11,370 nucleotides of DNA from Oscillospiraceae bacterium (GCA_031253365.1 JAIRWE010000119.1:1-11370), one strand, 5' to 3'; counted from the stretch's first letter, positions 1-7,627 are shown. Numbers and translations are program-made. Notes: generated by a model from the letters alone, not told the origin.

Positions 1-1185
1 TAAGCCCTCCTTTGCTCCCGCCGCGCCCGCGACCGCTTCGGCGACCGCGTCGGCGACGCTCCTGTCGAGCGCCGACGGGATAACGTACTGCGGACAAAGT
101 TCCCCGTCGCCGACCAAACCCGCGATTGCGCGCGCGGCGGCGATTTTCATTTCCTCGGTAATCTTCCTTGCGCGGACGGACAGCGCGCCCTTAAAAATCC
201 CCGGGAACACAAGCACGTTGTTAATCTGGTTCGGGAAATCGCTCCTGCCCGTTCCCACGATGAACGCGCCCGCTTCAAGCGCGTCCGACGGCAGGATTTC
301 GGGGTCGGGATTGGACATCGCGAACACGATTGCCTTATCCGCCATTGAACGCACCATGTCCCGCGTCACCAAATCCGGCTTTGAAACGCCGATGAACACG
401 TCGGCGCCCTTCAAAGCCTGCTCAATTCCGCCCTTTACGCCGTTCTTGTTGGTTTCCGCGGCGAGGGAGGCGTACATCGCGTTCGAATAGCTTTTATCCT
501 TTGACAGTATACCGCCGCTGTTAAGCAAAATAATGTCCCCCGCCCCCATTGAGCGCAAAAGGCGCGAAACGGCGGTTCCCGCCGCACCCGCGCCGCTGAT
601 TACGACGGTGACGTCGCCGATGCGCTTACCCGCCAATTTCAGCGCGTTAATAAGCGCGGCGGCGACCACGACGGCGGTTCCGTGCTGGTCGTCGTGAAAA
701 ACGGGTATGTCAAGGCTTTCGACTAATCTGCGTTCTATTTCAAAGCAGCGGGGCGCAGAAATATCCTCAAGGTTAATTCCGCCGAAACTGCCGGAAATAA
801 GCTCGACCGTCCGCACGATTTCATCGACGTCGTTACTGTTTATACAAACGGGGAAAGCGTCAACCCCCGCGAATTCCTTGAACAGGCAACATTTTCCCTC
901 CATGACGGGCATACCCGCCAAAGCGCCTATGTTCCCCAGCCCCAGCACCGCGCTCCCGTCCGTTATGACCGCCACGAGGTTCCGCCGACGGGTCAGGGAG
1001 AAGGAAAGCTCGGGTTCTCGCTGAATTTCAAGGCACGGGCGAGCCACCCCCGGGGTATAAGCCAGCGTCATATCCCGCCTGCTCTTCAAGGGGACGCGCG
1101 AAATCACCTCTATTTTCCCTTCCGCCTCGTAATGCAGTTTCAGCGCGTCTTCCGCGAGCGTATGCCCGTCAACGGGTTCTTTCAT
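1..1185 (-). CDS. NAD(P)-dependent malic enzyme (oxaloacetate-decarboxylating), 3' end outside window
   Basis: Oxidative decarboxylation of L-malate to pyruvate and CO2 with NAD(P) in the cytosol. The frame is open for 395 codons from the ATG at 1185 to the window edge; bacterial short-form malic enzymes are about 385-410 residues, so only a few residues and the stop are missing. Visible motifs: YTPGVA (43-48, catalytic Tyr43), TDGSAVLGLG (75-84), EGKCCLFKEFAGVDAFPV (96-113, catalytic Lys region), NLEDISAP (138-145, metal-binding Glu140/Asp141), FHDDQHGT (163-170, metal/substrate), Rossmann dinucleotide motif GAGAAG (198-203) and MSNPDPEI (290-297). The start is supported by AAGGAAG upstream, which overlaps the stop codon of the PHP gene 12 bases away, so the two are almost certainly co-transcribed. 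Cofactor preference cannot be read reliably. It is the last visible gene of the long minus-strand run. Confidence 0.95.
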   Translation of the reverse strand, partial: MKEPVDGHTLAEDALKLHYEAEGKIEVISRVPLKSRRDMTLAYTPGVARPCLEIQREPELSFSLTRRRNLVAVITDGSAVLGLGNIGALAGMPVMEGKCCLFKEFAGVDAFPVCINSNDVDEIVRTVELISGSFGGINLEDISAPRCFEIERRLVESLDIPVFHDDQHGTAVVVAAALINALKLAGKRIGDVTVVISGAGAAGTAVSRLLRSMGAGDIILLNSGGILSKDKSYSNAMYASLAAETNKNGVKGGIEQALKGADVFIGVSKPDLVTRDMVRSMADKAIVFAMSNPDPEILPSDALEAGAFIVGTGRSDFPNQINNVLVFPGIFKGALSVRARKITEEMKIAAARAIAGLVGDGELCPQYVIPSALDRSVADAVAEAVAGAAGAKEGL

Positions 1186-1197
1186 ACATTCACTTCC

Positions 1198-2034
1198 TTA
1201 TTTGGATATTATTCTTTGCAACGACGCCTCCGGCGTGAGCGCGGTTCCCAAGGGGGTGGGATAGTGGTTGTAAAAACCGTGAAAATCCGAACCGCCGGTA
1301 GTAATCAGATTATAATTATCCGCTATGGCGACCAGGCGTTCCTTGTCGCCGTCTTTGGCGCTGCCGTGCCACACCTCCACGCCGTCGATGTCCCCGGAAG
1401 CCGCCAATTCCTCAAGCAAATCGAAATTGTCGTAAACCCTCGGATGCGCCAAGACCGCCATTCCCCCCGCCGAATGTACAAGCTGCAACACGAACTTCAC
1501 CTCCGGGTACTCGTCAACCTCGCTTTGGACTATATCGGAACAAAGCCCCGTTTTCGCGCCGAACAGCCCGTTATAGATGTCCCCGTACAAATTGGTGGTG
1601 TAACCGTAATCCATAAGCGCGTGCATTATGTGGCATTTGTAGACGGCCTTGCTCCCCGCCGCGTATTTGGCGATGTTTTCAAGCGTTATGGGATATTCCT
1701 CTATTACCTTCATCGCCATTTTTTTGCCGCGAATCTTCCGGGACTCGCTGGTACGCAGGCACAAGCCTTCAAGACGGTCGGGCTTTTTGGGATTATAGCA
1801 GATAATATGCGCCTTCGCCCCCCTTTTGCCGTCAAAGGCGGAAAATTCAACAGCCGGAATCATATGTATCCCGTAACGCTGTCCGAGAACCGTCGCCCTC
1901 GATACGGACGAAAGCGTGTCGTGGTCGGTTATCGCCAGGCAGTCCAATCCCTTGCGCTTTGCCTGCGCTATAACCTCCTCTATTCCGAGCGAACCGTCGG
2001 ATAGTGTGGTGTGGCAGTGTAGGTCTGCTTTCAT
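1198..2034 (-). CDS. PHP-domain metal-dependent phosphoesterase (TrpH/YciV-like)
   Basis: A 278-residue protein of the PHP superfamily, TrpH-like branch. Members are trinuclear metal phosphoesterases acting on nucleotides or RNA 5' ends; the substrate here is unknown. Motifs in order: DLHCHTTLSDG (4-14; His6, His8, Asp13), AITDHDT (34-40; Asp37, His38), VEFSAFDG (62-69; Glu63), AHIICYN (75-81; His76), a helical insert (about 85-180) containing CHIMHAL (134-140), LAHPRVY (195-201; His197) and GGSDFHG (247-253; Asp250, His252). The full set of expected PHP metal ligands is therefore present and the enzyme should be active. Start ATG 2034 is preceded by GGGGGAT 2 bases away, a G-run rather than a classical GGAGG. 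The 46-base gap to the acyl-CoA synthetase stop shows no promoter or terminator. Downstream, its stop overlaps the malic enzyme ribosome-binding site. A longer frame on the opposite strand in this interval has no recognisable domain and is a shadow. Confidence 0.9.
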   Translation of the reverse strand: MKADLHCHTTLSDGSLGIEEVIAQAKRKGLDCLAITDHDTLSSVSRATVLGQRYGIHMIPAVEFSAFDGKRGAKAHIICYNPKKPDRLEGLCLRTSESRKIRGKKMAMKVIEEYPITLENIAKYAAGSKAVYKCHIMHALMDYGYTTNLYGDIYNGLFGAKTGLCSDIVQSEVDEYPEVKFVLQLVHSAGGMAVLAHPRVYDNFDLLEELAASGDIDGVEVWHGSAKDGDKERLVAIADNYNLITTGGSDFHGFYNHYPTPLGTALTPEASLQRIISK

Positions 2035-2080
2035 ACATCCCCCAAAAATGTTTGTTAATCGGGCTTCTCCGGGAACCCCG

Positions 2081-3754
2081 TCATGTCGCGCCGTCGTCTT
2101 TCCTTATTTGCGCCCGCCTGATTTTTCCGCTGATTGTTTTCGGAAGTTCGGGAATAAACTCGATTATGCGCGGGTATTTGTAGGGCGCGGTGTTCTTTTT
2201 CACGTGTTCCTGCAATTCCCTGACCAACGCGTCGCTCGGCTCATAGCCCTTCGTAAGCACGATTGTCGCCTTCACGACCCGCCCTCTTATCGGGTCGGGC
2301 GCGCCGGTGACGGCACATTCCAGCACGGCGGGGTGGGTGACGAGAACGCTTTCGATTTCAAAAGGTCCTATGCGGTACCCCGACGCCTTGATTAAGTCGT
2401 CGTTGCGCCCCACATACCAAAAGTACCCGTCCTCGTCGCGGTAAGCGGTGTCGCCCGTGTGGTAAATTCCGTCGCGCCAAACGCTGTCGGTAAGCTCGTC
2501 GTTCTTGTAATAGCCGCCGAACATACCGTCCGCGCCCCTTTCGCAACGAATGACAATCTCGCCCACTTCGCCCGCGGGGATTGAGTTCCCGTCGTCGTCG
2601 ACTATATCCGCGTTATAAAGGGGAACGGGCTTGCCCATGGAACCCGGCTTCGGGCGCATACCCGCCAGATTAGCGACCATGACGACGCTTTCGGTTTGAC
2701 CGAACCCTTCCATAAGCTCCAACCCCGTGAATTCCTTCCAACGCTCGAAAACCTCGGGATTGAGCGCTTCACCCGCTATCGCGCAGTATTTTAAGCTCGA
2801 CAAATCATAATTTTCCGCGCCGCCCTTTATGAAAAATCTGAACATGGTGGGGGGGGCGCAAAACGACGTGATTTTACAGTCCTGTATTATTCGCAAAACG
2901 TCGGCGGGTATGAATTTATCAAAATCGTATACGAAAACGCAGGCGCCCAGTGCCATTTGCCCGTACAGCTTGCCCCATGCGGACTTCGCCCAGCCGGTGT
3001 CGGCGACGGTCAGGTGAATACCGTCCGGCTGTACGTTCTGCCAGTGCGCCGCAGTCAGAATATGTGCCAGCGCGTAGCGAAAGTCGTGCGTGACCATCTT
3101 GGGATAGCCCGTCGTGCCGGAAGTGAAATAAAGCAGCATCATGTCGCGGCAACGGGTTTCAACGCGTTCAAACACATCGGGCTGTTCCTCGACGAGGGCG
3201 TCAAGGTCGTGAAACCCGTCGGGGACGTTTCCGTTCGCGTTGACGATAAACTTGACTTTCAGCTTGTTCCCCGTTTCGGCGTCGGCGTCGTTTATGCGCG
3301 CGGCGATTTCGGGGTTGTCGCCCGTGGCGATTATCCCCGCGACGTCCGCCTGCGCGAAGCGGTAGACAAAATCATGGGCGGTCAGCAAATGCGTGGCGGG
3401 AATGGCGACGACCCCCATCTTGTGAAGGGCGGTTATCGCGTACCAAAACTGGTGGTTACGCTTCATGACAAGCATAACCTTGTCGCCTTTTTTTATGCCG
3501 CTTTTGCTCAAAAGGTTGGCCGCCCTGCTCGAAAACGCGGACAGTTCCCCGTAGGACACGATTTTCCTGCCGCCCGCGACGCTCGCCCACATGACAGCCT
3601 TCCTGTCCGGTTCAAGCGCGGCGAATTTATCTATGATGTCGTAAGCGAAATTGAAGTCGTCGGGACAGTTGATTTCAAACCTGTTCAATATCCCGTCCCC
3701 GCCGAACCCTTCCGTGACGAATTTTTTGTAATAACCGTTGATTTGTTCAGCCAT
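2081..3754 (-). CDS. acyl-CoA synthetase, AMP-binding (acetyl/medium-chain ACS-like)
   Basis: ANL-superfamily adenylate-forming enzyme of 557 residues: carboxylic acid + ATP + CoA to acyl-CoA + AMP + PPi, cytosolic. Motifs: YFTSGTTGYPK (209-219, ATP P-loop-like), AGEAL near 327-331, EGFGQTE (349-355), YHTGD (431-435, adenine/ribose-binding Asp), GRNDDLIKASGYRI (449-462, hinge and CoA domain) and PKTISGKIRR (538-547, catalytic Lys544). Length and the GWAKSAWGKLYG segment (254-265) fit the ACSM/acetyl-CoA-synthetase-like branch; chain-length preference is not readable. An in-frame TTG two codons upstream (3760) would give 559 residues, but GAGG six bases before the ATG favours ATG 3754. It follows the XRE-cupin gene by about 31 bases, a pairing I recall as recurrent in Clostridia, so that regulator likely controls it. 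A C8 homopolymer lies inside the gene (plus-strand G8 at 2849-2856). Confidence 0.93.
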   Translation of the reverse strand: MAEQINGYYKKFVTEGFGGDGILNRFEINCPDDFNFAYDIIDKFAALEPDRKAVMWASVAGGRKIVSYGELSAFSSRAANLLSKSGIKKGDKVMLVMKRNHQFWYAITALHKMGVVAIPATHLLTAHDFVYRFAQADVAGIIATGDNPEIAARINDADAETGNKLKVKFIVNANGNVPDGFHDLDALVEEQPDVFERVETRCRDMMLLYFTSGTTGYPKMVTHDFRYALAHILTAAHWQNVQPDGIHLTVADTGWAKSAWGKLYGQMALGACVFVYDFDKFIPADVLRIIQDCKITSFCAPPTMFRFFIKGGAENYDLSSLKYCAIAGEALNPEVFERWKEFTGLELMEGFGQTESVVMVANLAGMRPKPGSMGKPVPLYNADIVDDDGNSIPAGEVGEIVIRCERGADGMFGGYYKNDELTDSVWRDGIYHTGDTAYRDEDGYFWYVGRNDDLIKASGYRIGPFEIESVLVTHPAVLECAVTGAPDPIRGRVVKATIVLTKGYEPSDALVRELQEHVKKNTAPYKYPRIIEFIPELPKTISGKIRRAQIRKDDGAT

Positions 3755-3760
3755 AGGCAA

Positions 3761-3764
3761 CCTC
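3761..3764 (-). promoter_or_regulatory. Shine-Dalgarno GAGG deciding the acyl-CoA synthetase start
   Basis: GAGG on the minus strand sits six bases before ATG 3754 but directly abuts the alternative in-frame TTG at 3758-3760. Proper spacing therefore supports the ATG. A second G-run (GGGGG, about 3771-3775) lies ten bases before the TTG and leaves some doubt. Confidence 0.6.
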
Positions 3765-3785
3765 AGAACACCCCCTTTGTCAGTG

Positions 3786-4343
3786 TCAAATCAGCACCGC
3801 GAGAAATTTACACTCCCGCCCGCCCACCGCGACCATTCCGTGCGGGGTTTTGCTGTCGTAATAAACGCAGTCGCCTTCTTCAAGAATTTCCTCGTGTTCG
3901 CCGATGACGAATTTCAACTTGCCGGAAATAATCAAATCCATCTCCTGCCCGTCGTGAACGGACATCACGACCTCCGACCGCTCGTCCCCGTCGTAGGGCG
4001 CCAACACCATGAGCGGCTCGATTTTCTTGTGTTTGAACAGATAGGCGAGGTGCGTATACGCGAAGCCCTCGCGCCGTTCGATGGGCAAACCCTTGCCGTT
4101 TCTCACAACCGAGTATTTTTTCAGGGTGGGGGTGCGCCCCGTAAGCAGTTCAATCAATTCCACGCCCAGAGCGCCGGCACATTCGTTAAGGAACGAAAGC
4201 GAAAAATCCTTCTCCCCGTTTTCAAGGGAAAGATACTCGTTTAAGTCCGTGTTGGTCTTTTCCGCCATCGTATCGGCGCCGATGTCAAGATATTCCCGCG
4301 TGGCTTTAAGGCGCAGCGAAACGTCCGTGATGTTATAATCCAT
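3786..4343 (-). CDS. XRE-family transcriptional regulator with C-terminal cupin sensor domain
   Basis: A 185-residue two-domain regulator. The N-terminal helix-turn-helix of XRE/Cro type spans about residues 6-68 (RLKATREYLDIGADTMAE followed by a recognition-helix region and FLNECAGALGVELIELLTG). The C-terminal small beta-barrel cupin spans about 108-184, with HDGQEMDLIISGKLKFVIG (130-148), EEGDCVYYDSKTPHGM (155-170) and candidate metal or ligand residues His130, Glu134 and His168. Such proteins bind operator DNA and sense a small ligand through the cupin. The adjacent downstream acyl-CoA synthetase suggests a carboxylic acid or acyl-CoA ligand, which is inference. ATG 4343 has AAAGGAAG upstream. 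The gene starts 15 bases after the GH5 endoglucanase stop, with no room for its own promoter outside coding sequence. Confidence 0.9.
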   Translation of the reverse strand: MDYNITDVSLRLKATREYLDIGADTMAEKTNTDLNEYLSLENGEKDFSLSFLNECAGALGVELIELLTGRTPTLKKYSVVRNGKGLPIERREGFAYTHLAYLFKHKKIEPLMVLAPYDGDERSEVVMSVHDGQEMDLIISGKLKFVIGEHEEILEEGDCVYYDSKTPHGMVAVGGRECKFLAVLI

Positions 4344-4358
4344 TGTCGCTTCCTTTCG

Positions 4359-5930
4359 TCATTTGGCGCCTCGCGTCAGGGCTTTCGCCACTTCGGGGTA
4401 TTTGAATTCGCCGGTTCGCCTGTCAAGTATTCCGAAGCCGTCGCTCGTCGCCGTGGTGAGCCCCATATACCCGTTATCCCACCAAAAGCAGGCGATTCCT
4501 TTTTTTCTTGCCTGTTTCGTGTAATATTCCGCCCATTCGCTCCTCGCGCCCGTGTTGTTGTCTTTGTTAAGCGCGCCCATTTCGCCGATAATTACGGGCG
4601 TTCCTTTTTTTACGAAGGTTTCGTAAGCGCGGTTCAACACGTTGTCTATATCCCGCGTGTCGCCGGGGTTGTCCTTGCTCCACGTCTTTAAGGGGCTGTT
4701 TTGGTTCAGCGCGAAGTTATACGGGGTATAAGCGTGGATTGAAACGATGATTTTATCCTTCCCGCCGGGGTCGTTCGGGAGCGTCAGCCCGTTCATCGCC
4801 GCCGCCTCCGCCGACGCCGCGTAAGTCGGAATCATCAGTACGCGCCGGGCGTTATTGCCGCCCGAAGCCCTTACCGTATCCACAAAAAGCTGATTAAGCC
4901 TGTTGAGATTCTTGTGTTCGGCGGCGGTTCCGCCCTGCCATTCCATGGAACTCCCCTCGACGCGCGGCTCGTTCAAGCCTTCAAATATAAGTTTCTCGCC
5001 GTAGCTTTTGAACTCGCCCGCAATCTGTTCCCATATTTTTTTGAACGCCTTTTCGGTTTCCTTCATTCCGGCGTCCGAGAGTTTGAAAAGGCTGTTGTCG
5101 TGGTGGGTGTTGAGAATGATATACATATCGTTCGCGGCGGCGTACCCCACGACTTCTTTCACGCGCGCCATCCACGCCTTGTCGATGTTATAGCCGCCGT
5201 CGACGTGATTATGCCATGAAACGGGGATTCTCACGGCGTTGAAACCCGCTTTCTTGAGCGCGTCGATGTTGGCTTTCGTGGTTTTGGGGTTCCCCCACGA
5301 CGTTTCGGAACTGAGCCCCGAACCGCCCGTCGCGTCCAAGGTGTTTCCCAAATTCCAGCCGACCTTGATGTTTCCGGCTAACTGCGCCGCCGTAAGGTTT
5401 TTGCTTATTTGCGCCGCTTTCTTTACCGTGACGGTAAAGCTCCTCGTCCGCGTGCCGAACGAGGCGGTTATTTTGGTTTTGCCCGCGCTTTTCCCCGTGA
5501 CGACGCCTTTTGAGCTGACTGACGCGATTTTCGTGTCGGCGCTTGACCATTTGACCTTTTCGGTGTTCTTGCCCAAAAGGGCGCAGGACAGCGTTTCGCC
5601 GATTTCGATTGCGGATTTGGCGTACTTTATGCGGTTGCGCTGAACGGTAACCGCGCATTTATAGCTTTTGCCGCCGCTTTTCGCGGTAATCACTGCCTTC
5701 CCGTTTGCCGCCGCCGTCACCTTTCCGGTCGTTTTTGAAACGGCCGCGACCTTACTGTCCGAGCTGCTCCATGTTACCGAAGCCTCCGCGTCGCTTAGTT
5801 TAAGCGCGTAGGTTTCCCCCGGGACGAGCGTCCTTGAGGTTTTGTTGAGTTTCGGCTGCGCCGCCGCCGGAACTGCGAAAAGCGCCGCCGCCGCTAACGC
5901 AAGGAATAAAGACAGAAGCCTGCGTTTCAT
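4359..5930 (-). CDS. secreted GH5 endoglucanase with two N-terminal Big_2 modules
   Basis: Extracellular glycoside hydrolase of 523 residues. Signal peptide about 1-24 (MKRR, hydrophobic Leu/Ala core, AAA before Gln25). Tandem bacterial Ig-like (Big_2) modules occupy about 26-97 and 101-171, with the typical VTWSSSDSKVAAVS and VKWSSADTKIASVS strands. The catalytic GH5 barrel spans about 180-518: GWNLGNTLDA (191-200), ETSWGNPKTT (209-218), VRIPVSWHNH (233-242), LNTHHDN (273-279), acid/base Glu321 in GLNEP, HAYTPYNF (399-406), nucleophile Glu450 in IIGEMGA, and CFWWDNG (481-487). The pattern best fits subfamily GH5_4 (endo-beta-1,4-glucanase, xyloglucanase or lichenase); exact substrate is uncertain. 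No dockerin, SLH, LPXTG or C-terminal carbohydrate-binding module is present. ATG 5930 has GGAGGG ten bases upstream. It lies 61 bases after the GH10 gene, with which it shares a nearly identical Big_2-coding segment. Confidence 0.95.
   Translation of the reverse strand: MKRRLLSLFLALAAAALFAVPAAAQPKLNKTSRTLVPGETYALKLSDAEASVTWSSSDSKVAAVSKTTGKVTAAANGKAVITAKSGGKSYKCAVTVQRNRIKYAKSAIEIGETLSCALLGKNTEKVKWSSADTKIASVSSKGVVTGKSAGKTKITASFGTRTRSFTVTVKKAAQISKNLTAAQLAGNIKVGWNLGNTLDATGGSGLSSETSWGNPKTTKANIDALKKAGFNAVRIPVSWHNHVDGGYNIDKAWMARVKEVVGYAAANDMYIILNTHHDNSLFKLSDAGMKETEKAFKKIWEQIAGEFKSYGEKLIFEGLNEPRVEGSSMEWQGGTAAEHKNLNRLNQLFVDTVRASGGNNARRVLMIPTYAASAEAAAMNGLTLPNDPGGKDKIIVSIHAYTPYNFALNQNSPLKTWSKDNPGDTRDIDNVLNRAYETFVKKGTPVIIGEMGALNKDNNTGARSEWAEYYTKQARKKGIACFWWDNGYMGLTTATSDGFGILDRRTGEFKYPEVAKALTRGAK
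5413..5861 (-). repeat. direct repeat copy A: Big_2-coding segment of the GH5 gene
   Basis: This 449-base segment matches 7085-7530 with about 17 substitutions and one 3-base indel by my hand alignment (about 96% identity), including identical runs of about 77 (5509-5585) and 78 bases (5652-5729). It encodes the two Ig-like modules from the mature N-terminus to the KKAA linker. Homology stops sharply at the linker before the catalytic domain and fades into the signal peptide on the other side. About 8 of the changes alter the protein, plus one inserted Thr here. Confidence 0.92.
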
Positions 5931-5991
5931 AGTATCAATACCCTCCGTAATTCAATTTCTCGTGCCGCCTTCGCTTTTTTCGGCGACCGCC

Positions 5992-7614
5992 TTATTTTGC
6001 CGCGTTTATGACGGCGTCGAAAGCGTCCTTCTTGGGCTTATCCGGCGCGGAGAACAAAAGCGGTTTATACGTCCCCCTCCATGAAACGCCGTCGTGAATC
6101 CCCCAGAACGTCACGCCCGTTATGTTCGCGCCGCCCTTTTTCTTTTCGACCAGCATTTTAAACAAATCGCCGTAATACTTCGCGAAGTCCGCCTCGGACT
6201 TTTTCGGTCCGCTGTAATACGCGCCGTTGAGCGTAACGTCAAGCTCGGTAATCTGAATCTCGTACCCTTCTTTGGCGAACGCGTCAATCGTGGAACCGAT
6301 TTTGCTTACGGAGGGATAGCCGACGTCAAGGTGCGACTGCATCCCCACGCCGTCGCAGTATTTGCCTTTTTTGTTGATTTCGCCGATTAAGCTGATAATC
6401 GCGGCGGTTTTTTCATAGGTGTTGTAATCGTTGTAAAAAAGGCTCACCGTGTCGCGTTTTTTCAGACTGACAAGTTCTTCGTGCGCGTACTTAAACGCGC
6501 TCGCGACATAAGACGCGTCGCCGTATATTTTCTGCCAGCCGCCCTGACCGTTGTTGTGCAGGTGTTCGTTCACCACGTCCCACGCGTAAACGGTATCGCC
6601 GTAAGGACCTTCGTAAACGTGCCTTATAACGGTCTTGATATACATTTCCATGCGTTTGTCCATGACCGCTTTTGAAACGTAGCTCCCCGAATTGTTATAG
6701 TCCGCCTTAAAGAACCAGTCCGGCGTCTGGCTGTGCCAAACAAGCGTGTGGAAACGGACGGAGAGATTGTTATCGGCGGCGATTTTCAAAAAGTCGTCAA
6801 TCTTGCCGAAATTGATTGTGGGTACATGGGTTTCCTTAAACCCGTCGGGGATGACGTACCCGTTCTTCTTCGCTTCCGCCGCGGTTATGCGGACGGAACT
6901 CAGCAACGCTTGGGGCTTCATCTCGTTTTCGGCGGTTATGCTGTTGTAATGCTTCTTTACGGATTTCAGCGCGTCGGCGTTTTTAAGGCTGCTTACCGCT
7001 TCCCTCCCCGAGGTGTACGCCGCCGTGCCGACATACCCGAAAATCGACGCGTATGCCCCTTTCAGCGTACTCGCGGAAGCCTTCGCCGCTTTCTTTACCG
7101 TGACGGTGAAGCTCCTCGTCCGCGTACCGAACGAGACGGTAATTTTGGTTTTGCCCGCGCTTTTCCCCGTGACGACGCCCTTTGAGCTGACTGACGCGAT
7201 TTTCGTGTCGGCGCTTGACCATTTGACCTTTTCGGTGTTCTTGCCCAAAAGGGCGCAAGACAGCGTTTCGCCGGTTTCGATTGTGGATTTGGCGTATTTT
7301 ACGCGATTGCGCTGAACCGTAATCGCGCATTTATAGCTTTTGCCGCCGCTTTTCGCGGTAATCACTGCCTTCCCGTTTGCCGCCGCCGTCACCTTTCCGG
7401 TTTTTGAAACGGTCGCGACCTTACTGTCCGAGCTGCTCCACGTTACCGAAGCCGCCGCGTTGCTTAGTTTAAGCGCGTAGGTTTCCCCCGGGACGAGCGT
7501 CCTTGAGGTTTTGTTGAGTTTCGGCTGCGCAGCCGCCGCCGAAACGGCGAAAAACGCCGCCGCCGTAAGTGCCAGAGCGAACGCCGTGCCTAACGATAAA
7601 ATCCTGCGTTTCAT
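5992..7614 (-). CDS. secreted GH10 endo-1,4-beta-xylanase with two N-terminal Big_2 modules
   Basis: Extracellular xylanase of 540 residues cleaving the beta-1,4-xylan backbone with retention. Signal peptide about 1-29 (MKRR, Ala/Leu-rich core, AAAA before Gln30). Two Big_2 modules lie at about 31-101 and 105-175, almost identical to those of the GH5 neighbour. The GH10 catalytic domain spans about 184-538: TAENEMKP (227-234), FHTLVWHSQTP (288-298), acid/base Glu350 in WDVVNEH, FYNDYN (393-398), GVGMQSH (422-428), nucleophile Glu457 in QITELDV, and TFWGIHDGVSWR (502-513). No anchor or C-terminal binding module. The frame is open 31 codons further upstream, but ATG 7614 has AAGGAG seven bases before it and is followed at once by a clean signal peptide, and the extension would overlap the DUF4956 gene. 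The gene begins 14 bases after the DUF4956 stop. The 61 bases to the GH5 gene hold only its ribosome-binding site and a weak possible hairpin. Confidence 0.96.
   Translation of the reverse strand: MKRRILSLGTAFALALTAAAFFAVSAAAAQPKLNKTSRTLVPGETYALKLSNAAASVTWSSSDSKVATVSKTGKVTAAANGKAVITAKSGGKSYKCAITVQRNRVKYAKSTIETGETLSCALLGKNTEKVKWSSADTKIASVSSKGVVTGKSAGKTKITVSFGTRTRSFTVTVKKAAKASASTLKGAYASIFGYVGTAAYTSGREAVSSLKNADALKSVKKHYNSITAENEMKPQALLSSVRITAAEAKKNGYVIPDGFKETHVPTINFGKIDDFLKIAADNNLSVRFHTLVWHSQTPDWFFKADYNNSGSYVSKAVMDKRMEMYIKTVIRHVYEGPYGDTVYAWDVVNEHLHNNGQGGWQKIYGDASYVASAFKYAHEELVSLKKRDTVSLFYNDYNTYEKTAAIISLIGEINKKGKYCDGVGMQSHLDVGYPSVSKIGSTIDAFAKEGYEIQITELDVTLNGAYYSGPKKSEADFAKYYGDLFKMLVEKKKGGANITGVTFWGIHDGVSWRGTYKPLLFSAPDKPKKDAFDAVINAAK
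7085..7530 (-). repeat. direct repeat copy B: Big_2-coding segment of the GH10 gene
   Basis: Partner of 5413-5861, 446 bases, same orientation, about 1.67 kb apart. It lacks one codon (a Thr) relative to copy A. The identical boundaries with respect to protein modules suggest domain duplication or gene conversion between two secreted enzymes. Confidence 0.92.
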
Positions 7615-7621
7615 GCCTTTT

Positions 7622-7627
7622 CTCCTT
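7622..7627 (-). promoter_or_regulatory. Shine-Dalgarno AAGGAG deciding the xylanase start
   Basis: AAGGAG on the minus strand, seven bases before ATG 7614. It directly overlaps the region just behind the DUF4956 stop codon (TAG, 7629-7631), which indicates coupled translation of a shared mRNA and rules against the longer in-frame start at 7707. Confidence 0.85.

Noticed and set aside
1132..2004. Long plus-strand open frame (290 codons) opposite the PHP gene
   Set aside because: No recognisable domain, low-complexity Arg/Val composition, no ribosome-binding site; fully antisense to a PHP gene with all catalytic motifs. GC-rich codon use leaves long shadow frames.
2957..3907. Plus-strand open frame of 316 codons opposite the acyl-CoA synthetase
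   Set aside because: Shadow of a motif-complete gene; runs through the start of the synthetase into the regulator gene without any family signature.
5209..5658. Paired short frames recurring at 5209-5658 and 6983-7330 with near-identical protein sequence
   Set aside because: The similarity is produced by the DNA duplication of the Big_2 segment read in another frame, not by a second conserved gene.
5964..5987. Hairpin GTCGCC/GGCGGC on the minus strand between the xylanase and endoglucanase genes
   Set aside because: A six-pair stem with one G-U pair, a 12-base loop and no following U-tract; not a credible terminator. It could at most affect mRNA stability, which the sequence cannot show.
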